Below, one piece after another: positions 9,101-13,777 of a stretch of 15,853 bases of DNA. The DNA lies in assembly GCA_964414345.1 (NCBI GenBank), contig CAYPWF010000076.1, forward strand, positions 1 to 15,853, in the 5' to 3' direction. The notes below the pieces were generated by a model. The model was not told the DNA's origin, searched no databases, and saw only the letters and a list, made by a program, of their open reading frames with translations. The first letter of the stretch is position 1. Every line of letters begins with the position of its first letter. The translations under genes were made by a program, and so were the position numbers. Source of the DNA: Desulfocorpusculum sp964414345 (GTDB lineage: Bacteria > Desulfobacterota > Desulfocorpusculales > Desulfocorpusculum).

Positions 9101-9201
9101 CTTGCGGCACCTGTGTTGCCGTCTGCCCCAATGATGCAAGCCAGCTCTGGGGAGCCTCGGACAAACAGACCCTCTGGGCCATAGAAGCTCTCATGGAATA
9201 G
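6139..9201 (+). CDS. Double HdrA fusion protein (two FAD modules, 1020 aa)
   Basis: This single chain holds two HdrA-like modules. Module 1 (about 20-445) starts directly at its FAD fold (GAGAAG, 27-32), lacks the HdrA N-terminal domain, and carries ferredoxin motifs Cys131/134/137/141 and Cys178/181/184/188. It keeps CVGSR, CSSVCC and EPRDIPETVA. Module 2 (about 465-1020) has the N-terminal HdrA domain with Cys472/474/507/532/564 and a second FAD fold (GGGPAG, 613-618). It lacks the internal ferredoxin insertion and ends in ferredoxin motifs Cys955/958/961/965 and Cys986/989/992/996. Its flavin-site segment has lost the PRDIPxTVA motif (LAPAFLDEAMAQ instead). The ATG has GGGAG 9 bases upstream and lies 3 bases after hdrA. 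It probably forms an extended flavin/Fe-S relay with HdrA. The gross layout recalls large HdrA-like chains in anaerobic electron-transfer complexes such as BamE, but the assignment is by architecture only. Confidence 0.92.
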   Translation: MQNEPNPLGGLSQVNNPTADADVLVIGAGAAGIAAALDLAETNRRVLMVDQALAHGGTMTLLDRQFPTDSCGFCQLLPKDPQTALGCLKSLLDHPGVIFLASTDVEEVEGGPGEFRVKLRRRATCVDPVRCTNCNKCVEACPESYPDPLHGGVIQRKAIGYRSELCTSSQLGVDRERCTRCGACVAACPEEAICLDAQDTWEERTCKAIVVATGFRLHDPSDHPELGYGSFPDVVTSLEFERLIAKGWAEGRNQISRPSDQKPPRRIAWIQCVGSREVAHNYCSSVCCMISLKEARMARELLPDAELEIFYMDLRTCGKGYERYLEEAKSMGIRMTRGRPSEVLKRKGGLYLQVEEEEGRWREDPFDLVVLATGFEASPETKRLAKILNIPLDQDGFLSPEPGSLSRTSREGVYLAGAACEPRDIPETVAQAHEAAALAAAHSLPQAKAVGEAPAASFRGEEEELRVLAVLCDCSGTLKESLRAEELRDALLAQGDVVEVFLASTLCKENGLEALRERLASTRANAVLVGACTPRWLQKKLENVVAGAGVLPQNLQLVNLREQCLWAHPDDVETLKESSLGQLKAALERLRAGTPRGEVLSPQRPEPKVLVVGGGPAGISAALALAQMGREVTLVEKEEELGGNLRWLRYGLNPDFRPQKLLQSALDQLGQTKAVRILTGTFVAELRGRPGHFKARLAGPEGSSKEESFGAVILATGGNMLSPVSYLYGEHPGVMTQRELEMALFEGKLQAGQLKEVVMIQCVGSRDEEHPYCSRVCCAAALKNGLKLLEANPKLRLLVLYRDIRAFGTLERHYRKIREAGALFVPFDPSQPPQVKLQQGRLQVSFWDPLVGVRVLMSPDRVVLSSGVASVLPKELLGGLGINPDPEGFLAAENTKFRPLDLAEGIYGCGMALAPAFLDEAMAQGRGAAMRAEAFLQGMESKEVLGGARVSPSRCSACGLCVEACPVQARELDLEKGHAVVYGGLCQACGTCVAVCPNDASQLWGASDKQTLWAIEALME

Positions 9202-9202
9202 A

Positions 9203-9221
9203 GGAGCCGCTGGAAGGCTCC
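9203..9221 (+). promoter_or_regulatory. Intercistronic hairpin between the double HdrA gene and mvhD
   Basis: GGAGCC (9203-9208) and GGCTCC (9216-9221) form a 6-bp stem with a 7-base loop just after the stop codon. There is no T-tract. It may tune stability or processing of the polycistronic mRNA. Confidence 0.3.
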
Positions 9222-9268
9222 CATAAGGAGTCCATCCAAATTCTCCCAGCAGAGGAAGGGGAAAGCAG

Positions 9269-9694
9269 ATGCAGCCGTCTACTGAACCTAAGATCATTGC
9301 CTTTTTGTGCAACTGGTGCACTTACGCCGGAGCGGATCTGGCCGGTACTGCACGCATGACTTACCCGGCCAACGTGCGCACGGTAAGGCTTATGTGCACG
9401 GGCTCCCTGGATCCCATGTACGTAGTGAAGGCCTTCTTGGAAGGGGCCGACGGCGTGCTTGTGGGGGGATGCCATCCAGGGGATTGCCATTACACCAACG
9501 GGAATTTCAAGGCTCGCCGAAGAGTCACCATGTTGTGGGAGATCATGGATGGCTTGGGCTTGGACCGGAGCCGTCTTTGGCTTCGCTGGATAAGCGCCAG
9601 CGAGGGTGGGCTCTTTGCCCAGACCATCAAGGAGATGGTAGAGAGTCTCAAGGCCAAAGGGCCAAGCCCTGTGAAGGCCCAGATGATCCTGTGA
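9269..9694 (+). CDS. mvhD: MvhD-type [2Fe-2S] electron adaptor subunit
   Basis: At 141 residues this is the standard length of stand-alone MvhD. The [2Fe-2S] cysteines are all present: Cys14 and Cys17 (CNWCTYAGAD), Cys43 (MCTGSLDP), and Cys68 and Cys73 (GGCHPGDCHY). In methanogens MvhD passes electrons from the [NiFe] hydrogenase (or formate dehydrogenase) to the HdrA flavin. Here it sits between the double HdrA gene and the FrhB-like subunit, so it probably links that donor-side subunit to HdrA. A purine-rich GAGGAAGGGG sequence precedes the ATG. No cysteine is replaced by a UGA codon, unlike some MvhD-like subunits elsewhere. Confidence 0.95.
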   Translation: MQPSTEPKIIAFLCNWCTYAGADLAGTARMTYPANVRTVRLMCTGSLDPMYVVKAFLEGADGVLVGGCHPGDCHYTNGNFKARRRVTMLWEIMDGLGLDRSRLWLRWISASEGGLFAQTIKEMVESLKAKGPSPVKAQMIL

Positions 9695-9718
9695 GCATAC
9701 CGGCGGAGGAGATCAGAC

Positions 9719-10852
9719 ATGATGCCTGCTGAAGCGTTCCAGCTGCCTGAACAAAAAAAGGGGGACCTGGCCGGGGCCGTGGAAGCCCTTTGCAAGAGCC
9801 TTTTAGAGAGCAAAGCCTTGGAGCTCATGATGGTGCCAAGGAAGCTTCCCCATGGGAGCATGGTGCAGCACGTGCTTGTAAAGGATGTGAAAGCCCTGGA
9901 AGGCCTGGACCCAGCCGCCCCGGTCATGTTGGTCAACGGGGGGACTCTATTGGCCCGGCTTTCTCGTCAGGATCCTGGAGCCTCTTTGGGGGCCATACTC
10001 AGGCCCTGCGAGATAAGGGCCTTTGTGGAGTTGGTGAAGCTCCACCAGGGGGATCGTGAGCGGGTGCTGATATTGGGCTTGGACTGCCTAGGCACCATGG
10101 AGCCTACCCAGTTTGAGTCCTGGGCCGGGAAAAATCCTGAGGCCTCCCAACTATTTCTGAAAAGCATGCTGGAGCAAGGCAATCTCCCCGAGGGTGCGCC
10201 AGGCATAAGGACTTGTTGCCAGGCCTGCGAGTATCCCACTGCCCAGGGAGCAGATATTCAATTGCTGCTTTTGGGGGCGCAGGGCACAGGCTGGATAGCT
10301 TTGGCCTCCACAGAGAAGGGAAAGCAGGCCTTGGAGGCGGCCGGGCTAAAACCGGCTGTTGTTCCCGAGGGGAGAGAGGCAGCCGTGCATGAACTGGTCT
10401 CCAAGAGGGAGAAATTCCGAGACAGTCTCCTGGAGCAGGTGGACTTGGAGCTTCTGCCTTTGGAGAAGCTCTTGGGAGAGCTCTCCCGTTGCATCAACTG
10501 TTACAACTGCAGGGATGTCTGCCCTGTTTGTTATTGCAAGAGCTGTGTCATGGACAGCTCCACCATGGAGCATCCCTCTTACCAATACATAAGGTGGGCC
10601 AAGAGGAAGGGTGCCATAAAAATGCCTGCAGAGACGCTCTTCTATCACATGACCCGCATGGCCCATATGAGCACATCCTGTGTGGGTTGCGGACAGTGCT
10701 CCAGCGCCTGTCCCATGGGGATCCGTGTGGCGGAGATCTTCCGGGCCGTGGCCCGCAGAACACAGGCCTCCTTCAATTACGTGGCCGGCAGGAGTCTGGA
10801 AGAACCGCTCCCCTTGGCCACCTTCCGAGAGGAGGAGCTGGAGCCCAAGTGA
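9719..10852 (+). CDS. FrhB/FdhB-like iron-sulfur flavoprotein subunit
   Basis: This encodes 377 residues of the coenzyme F420 hydrogenase/dehydrogenase beta-subunit type. The ILRPCEIRAFVEL segment (93-105) matches the conserved RPCDxRA motif. Cys123, Cys166, Cys167 and Cys170 could hold one cluster. A cysteine-dense block CINCYNCRDVCPVCYCKSC (258-276, seven Cys) and a ferredoxin motif Cys321/324/327/331 suggest at least two more. FrhB-type subunits carry FAD and exchange electrons with F420 or, in bacteria, with other carriers. Here it is probably the electron-entry or exit point of the Hdr complex, acting through MvhD. GGAGGAG lies 7 bases before the first of two consecutive ATG codons. No formate dehydrogenase or hydrogenase large subunit accompanies it in the window, so its redox partner is unknown. 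Confidence 0.85.
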   Translation: MMPAEAFQLPEQKKGDLAGAVEALCKSLLESKALELMMVPRKLPHGSMVQHVLVKDVKALEGLDPAAPVMLVNGGTLLARLSRQDPGASLGAILRPCEIRAFVELVKLHQGDRERVLILGLDCLGTMEPTQFESWAGKNPEASQLFLKSMLEQGNLPEGAPGIRTCCQACEYPTAQGADIQLLLLGAQGTGWIALASTEKGKQALEAAGLKPAVVPEGREAAVHELVSKREKFRDSLLEQVDLELLPLEKLLGELSRCINCYNCRDVCPVCYCKSCVMDSSTMEHPSYQYIRWAKRKGAIKMPAETLFYHMTRMAHMSTSCVGCGQCSSACPMGIRVAEIFRAVARRTQASFNYVAGRSLEEPLPLATFREEELEPK

Positions 10853-10853
10853 G

Positions 10854-10913
10854 CCGGGCAAAAAAGGCTCTGAAAGGTTTGGGAAATCGGGCCGGCTCTC
10901 CCTTTTTGCCGGG
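10854..10913 (+). promoter_or_regulatory. Intercistronic inverted repeat upstream of hdrC
   Basis: CCGGGCAAAAAAGG (10854-10867) is an imperfect inverted repeat of CCTTTTTGCCGGG (10901-10913), with a G+C-rich middle. It fills most of the 90-base gap between the FrhB-like gene and hdrC. No T-tract follows, so it is not a normal terminator. A role in mRNA stability or in unequal expression of the two halves of the operon is possible. Confidence 0.35.
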
Positions 10914-10942
10914 AAAAACGGCTCATCTCGGGGAGGAAAAGC

Positions 10943-11491
10943 ATGAATGACTCCTTGCAGGAAGCCAGAGAGGGCGCAAGAACCGTGGAGGAAAGCTCCT
11001 TGGATCCGACCCTGGCCGATGAGGTGGCTCAAGAGCCGGGTGGTGAAGGAATAAGAAAGTGTTTTGCTTGTGGAACATGCACTGCCGGTTGTCCTGTGAG
11101 GCGTTTTAACGAGAGGTTCAATCCCAGAAGGATCATACGAATGGTGCTCCTGGGCATGCGGGAGGAAGTTCTGGGAGAGCCTTTTGTTTGGCTTTGTGCC
11201 ACATGTTTCACCTGTCAGGAGAGGTGCCCCCAGGGGGTAAGGATTTCTGATCTCATGCGGGCCTTGAAGAACCTGGCTCTTCGCAGGGGAAATATGCCCG
11301 AAGGGATCCCAATCCAGGCGCGTCTCTTGGCTGAAAAGGGCACCCTGTACCCATTGGATGAGTTTGACAACAAAAAGAGGGTTAAAGCCGGGCTGCCGGC
11401 CTTGCCGGAAGGACACGGGGAGGTGGGCCCGTTGCTAAGTGAACTGGAAGAAATATTGAGCCAAAAAGAATCCGGCTCCAAGAGCGACTGA
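10943..11491 (+). CDS. hdrC: Heterodisulfide-reductase-like subunit C (HdrC)
   Basis: This encodes 182 residues with two ferredoxin motifs, Cys40/43/46/50 (CFACGTCTAGCP) and Cys85/88/91/95 (CATCFTCQERCP), the normal HdrC pattern for two [4Fe-4S] clusters. The N-terminal 35 residues are acidic and not conserved-looking. The Lys/Ser-rich tail is also likely disordered. HdrC carries electrons from HdrA to the catalytic HdrB. GGGGAGG lies upstream of the ATG, and hdrB begins 39 bases after the stop codon, so the two are co-transcribed. There is no membrane segment, in line with a soluble complex. Confidence 0.95.
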   Translation: MNDSLQEAREGARTVEESSLDPTLADEVAQEPGGEGIRKCFACGTCTAGCPVRRFNERFNPRRIIRMVLLGMREEVLGEPFVWLCATCFTCQERCPQGVRISDLMRALKNLALRRGNMPEGIPIQARLLAEKGTLYPLDEFDNKKRVKAGLPALPEGHGEVGPLLSELEEILSQKESGSKSD

Positions 11492-11530
11492 TCTGTCTGG
11501 GGGCATCCTTTGGGGGGCGAGGAAAAAGAA

Positions 11531-12427
11531 ATGGACCGGAGTTATGCACTTTTCTTGGGCTGTACAATACCGGCCAGGGCGCGCAACTATGAGATGTCCG
11601 TAAGAGCCTTGGCCCGGCATTTGGGCATAAAGCTGGTGGATGTGGAGGAGTTCTCCTGCTGCGGTTTCCCTTTGGCCTCGGCCGACCACAAGGTGGCCCA
11701 GAGCCTGGCAGCCAGGAATCTCAGCCTCGCAGAGCAAAAAGGCTTGGACATCTGCACCCTTTGCAGCTCCTGCACCTCGTCCCTTACGGAAACTTCCCAT
11801 GAGCTGGAGGCCCATCCTGAAGAGCTTGAGGAAGTTAACAAGAGGCTGGCACGCCTCCAGCAAGCTTACAAGGGCCCGGTCAGGGTGCGCCACTTTGTGC
11901 GCATACTTTGGGAAGAGGTGGGGCTCCAAAGAATCAAGCAAGCCGTAAAAACGCCCCTTCAAGGCCTGAGGCTGGCTGCCCACTACGGGTGTCACTTCCT
12001 CAAGCCCTCAGAGGTATATGGAGGTTTCGACCCAGTGGAGGATCCTCGTGTGCTGGATGAGCTGATCCGGGCCTCGGGGGCCGAAGCTGTGGACTATGCC
12101 CGGAAGAAGCAGTGCTGCGGGGGCTCGGTGCTTGTGGCGGACGAGAACACGGCCTTGGCCATAGGCAGGGACAAGCTTGTGGAACTCAAAGAGCTTCAGG
12201 TGGACGCCCTTGTGGTGGTCTGCCCCTTCTGCGGGGTGATGTTTGACTCCCAGCAGAAAAAGATAGAGAAAAGCTTTGAGGAGACCTACGAGATCCCTGT
12301 GCTTTACCTGACCCAGGTACTGGGGCTGGCCATGGGCATGGACGAGAAAGACCTGGGGCTTTCCACCCACGCGGTAAAGACCCGACCCGTAATGGAGAAG
12401 CTCAAGTCCGCCGTGGCCTCATCATAA
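11531..12427 (+). CDS. hdrB: Heterodisulfide-reductase-like subunit B (HdrB), two CCG domains
   Basis: This encodes 298 residues. Both CCG domains are complete: Cys11, Cys43-Cys44 and Cys78/Cys81 in the first, and Cys154, Cys195-Cys196 and Cys231/Cys234 in the second. In methanogen HdrB these bind two non-cubane [4Fe-4S] clusters that cleave the CoM-S-S-CoB disulfide. The intact ligand set suggests real disulfide or thiol chemistry here, although the substrate in bacteria is generally unknown. A TTG at 11510 also lies in frame, but the ATG at 11531 has GAGGA 8 bases upstream and gives the usual HdrB N-terminus (YALFLGC). The gene ends 16 bases before a comB-like gene, so the operon probably continues. 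Confidence 0.95.
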   Translation: MDRSYALFLGCTIPARARNYEMSVRALARHLGIKLVDVEEFSCCGFPLASADHKVAQSLAARNLSLAEQKGLDICTLCSSCTSSLTETSHELEAHPEELEEVNKRLARLQQAYKGPVRVRHFVRILWEEVGLQRIKQAVKTPLQGLRLAAHYGCHFLKPSEVYGGFDPVEDPRVLDELIRASGAEAVDYARKKQCCGGSVLVADENTALAIGRDKLVELKELQVDALVVVCPFCGVMFDSQQKKIEKSFEETYEIPVLYLTQVLGLAMGMDEKDLGLSTHAVKTRPVMEKLKSAVASS

Positions 12428-12443
12428 TAGAAAAACCGCAAAG

Positions 12444-13208
12444 GTGGCGCGCTTGAAAGTTGTGACCTCGAGTCTCGAAAAAGGGGCTCGGGCGGCCCGT
12501 GGAACGGCCGTCATAGTGGATGTGTACAGGGCCTTTAGCTGCACAGCGCTTTTCTTCTCCCTCGGGGTTGACTCTGTGCTCCTCATGGGTTCCCCTGAGG
12601 GGGCCTTTGCTTACCGAGAAAAAAATCCCGAAGCTCTTCTGGCCGGGGAAAAGGAGGGCCTCCCCATAGCCGGCTTTGACCTGCCCAATTCCCCTTCCTG
12701 GATACTCAGCCAGCCCCCCGGGTATTTCAAGGGCCGAAAGGTTGTTCAAAGAACCTCTTCGGGCGTGCAGGGAGCACTTCTGGCCCTTGAAGGAGCAGAA
12801 AGGGTTTTTTTGGCCAGTTATCTGAATGCGCGGGCCACAGCAAGGACGGTCAAGGCCATGCATCCCCAGATGGTTCACATCGTGGCCATGGGTAGGCAGA
12901 TGAAAGAACCGAGTCCTGAAGACGAGTGGTGCGCCAAGTACCTCAAACACCTCTTGGGGGCAGGGGGCTACAGTCACCTGGAAGCCTTGAGGGAAATCCT
13001 CTGGAGCCCTGAGACCCAGAAGTTCCTCAAGGGGGATAAGTCCCATTATCCAAGAGAGGATCCTCTTGTGTGCCTGCAGTTGGATCTGTTGGACCTGGCC
13101 CTGGCGGCCGAAAAAGAGAAGGAATGGGTGGTTGTGAGACCTCTGGCCCCAGTTTTCCCAGGGGAATCGGCCGGATCTTTTGAGGAGGCAAGCCCCCAAG
13201 ACCCTTGA
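12444..13208 (+). CDS. comB: ComB-family 2-phosphosulfolactate phosphatase
   Basis: This encodes 254 residues, the usual ComB size. Family motifs are visible in order: VIVDVYRAFSCT (23-34), IAGFDLPNSPS (75-85), RTSSGVQGAL (103-112), and ASYLNARATA followed by HIVAMG and a downstream EDEWCA segment. ComB hydrolyses 2-phosphosulfolactate to 3-sulfolactate, a step in coenzyme M synthesis. The family is also common in bacteria with no known coenzyme M, so the substrate here is uncertain. The start is ambiguous: GTG at 12444 has no ribosome site, while TTG at 12453 (three codons in) has AGGTGG 5 bases upstream and may be the true start. The 16-base gap after hdrB suggests co-transcription with the Hdr genes. 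Confidence 0.85.
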   Translation: MARLKVVTSSLEKGARAARGTAVIVDVYRAFSCTALFFSLGVDSVLLMGSPEGAFAYREKNPEALLAGEKEGLPIAGFDLPNSPSWILSQPPGYFKGRKVVQRTSSGVQGALLALEGAERVFLASYLNARATARTVKAMHPQMVHIVAMGRQMKEPSPEDEWCAKYLKHLLGAGGYSHLEALREILWSPETQKFLKGDKSHYPREDPLVCLQLDLLDLALAAEKEKEWVVVRPLAPVFPGESAGSFEEASPQDP

Positions 13209-13232
13209 CGGGGTGATTTTATGGCGTATTCT
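13205..13232 (+). promoter_or_regulatory. Candidate sigma-70 promoter for the selenoprotein gene
   Basis: TTGACG (13205-13210, overlapping the comB stop codon) and TATTCT (13227-13232) are 16 bases apart. The predicted start near 13239 falls directly before the hairpin at 13242-13267. This would allow the HesB-like gene to be expressed apart from the Hdr operon. Confidence 0.4.
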
Positions 13233-13241
13233 AAAGAAAAC

Positions 13242-13267
13242 CTCCCTTCCCCTCGGGGAAATGGGAG
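13242..13267 (+). promoter_or_regulatory. 5' leader hairpin of the selenoprotein gene
   Basis: CTCCC-TTCCC pairs with GGGAA-(AT)-GGGAG around a CTCG loop, giving about 10 bp with a two-base bulge. No T-tract follows. It lies 23 bases before the ATG and just after the predicted transcript start, so it may protect the message or modulate translation. Confidence 0.4.
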
Positions 13268-13290
13268 AAGTCAAGGAAAGGAGTAGGTAA

Positions 13291-13617
13291 ATGATCCAGG
13301 TCACACCCAAAGCGCAGGAGCAGTTCGCCGCTTTTTTCAAAGAGCGGGCCGATCTGCCCCACACCATCAGGGTCTTCCTTCAAGAGGGGGGTTGAGGCGG
13401 GCCTTCCTTGAGATTGGCTCTGGATGAGCCAAAGGCCACGGACAGTGCTTTTGATCAGGGAGACATAAGTTACATAATAGACTCGGAACTGGTGAAGAGG
13501 ACCGGTCAGATTGTGATAGACTACGTGGATGCCGGATACCAGTCGGGCTTCAGCATTCAGTCGGCAAACCCAGTGGGGGGGGGCGGCTGTTCTTCGGGTG
13601 GGAGCTGCTCCTGTTAG
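13291..13617 (+). CDS. HesB/IscA-family A-type Fe-S carrier, selenoprotein (UGA = Sec35)
   Basis: Reading from the ATG at 13291 (AGGAG about 8 bases upstream) gives 34 residues ending IRVFLQEGG, then an in-frame TGA at 13393-13395. The same frame then continues as GGPSLRLALDEPK and on to a TAG stop, 108 residues in all. In A-type carriers the first conserved cysteine sits exactly at this position (GGCxG.....LDE). The two C-terminal ligands are kept as Cys106-Ser-Cys108 in CSSGGSCSC, with Cys100 extra. Domain continuity on both sides of the TGA, plus a hairpin directly downstream (13400-13437), shows this is a selenocysteine codon rather than a stop. HesB-like selenoproteins are a known bacterial family. 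The likely role is Fe-S cluster binding or transfer, or a redox function using the Sec. It lies at the end of an operon needing many clusters. Standard gene callers would split it or report only the 3' part. Confidence 0.88.
13396..13437 (+). promoter_or_regulatory. Bacterial SECIS element
   Basis: Immediately 3' of the UGA, TTGGCTC (13414-13420) pairs perfectly with GAGCCAA (13426-13432) around the loop TGGAT (13421-13425). A lower stem forms from GGCCT (13400-13404) and AGGCC (13433-13437), with a one-sided 9-base bulge. The loop starts 26 bases after the UGA and has G as its second base, in line with the known bacterial SECIS rules (short UGA-loop distance, small loop with an early G). It would bind SelB during translation. 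Confidence 0.8.
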
Positions 13618-13641
13618 TCTGGCGAGGGCATGAGGTCTTGG

Positions 13642-13680
13642 CAGGGCCCGGTCCCTTGGGGAGCGGGCCCTGGAGTTTTT
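13642..13680 (+). terminator. Intrinsic terminator after the selenoprotein gene
   Basis: CAGGGCCCG (13642-13650) and CGGGCCCTG (13664-13672) form a perfect 9-bp G+C-rich stem. Its loop can extend the helix through TCCC/GGGA, and GAG then TTTTT (13676-13680) follow. It lies 25 bases after the TAG stop codon and probably ends the whole hdr-comB-hesB transcript. Confidence 0.88.
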
Positions 13681-13777
13681 GTAGCCTTGGAAAATTCTTC
13701 TGTTGCGTGAGCCCCAGTTGTTTGCAGGTCATAAACCATGTGGGCCGGGCAAGAAACTTGAAAGCGAGGCTTTGGGC

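Noticed and set aside
8398..9321. A 307-codon minus-strand frame inside the double HdrA gene
   Set aside because: It is antisense to a gene with clear ferredoxin and FAD motifs and has no recognisable product of its own.
10346..11416. A 356-codon minus-strand frame across the FrhB-like and hdrC genes
   Set aside because: It lies opposite two well-supported genes and the gap between them, with no domain signal and no ribosome site.
12402..13367. A 321-codon minus-strand frame opposite comB and the start of the HesB-like gene
   Set aside because: It is a shadow of two supported plus-strand genes and contains no family motif.
13574..13584. Run of nine G as a possible frameshift or sequencing error near the end of the HesB-like gene
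   Set aside because: The frame read through the run gives the expected Gly-rich and CSSGGSCSC ending, so no shift is needed.
13408..13617. A separate 69-residue gene starting at TTG 13408
   Set aside because: It begins in the middle of the conserved A-type carrier fold, has no ribosome site, and continues the frame that starts at 13291. It is the 3' part of the selenoprotein.
13291..13617. Pseudogene by nonsense mutation
   Set aside because: Only one stop codon is present, it is TGA, it replaces exactly the conserved Cys, a SECIS-like hairpin follows, and the rest of the protein is intact.
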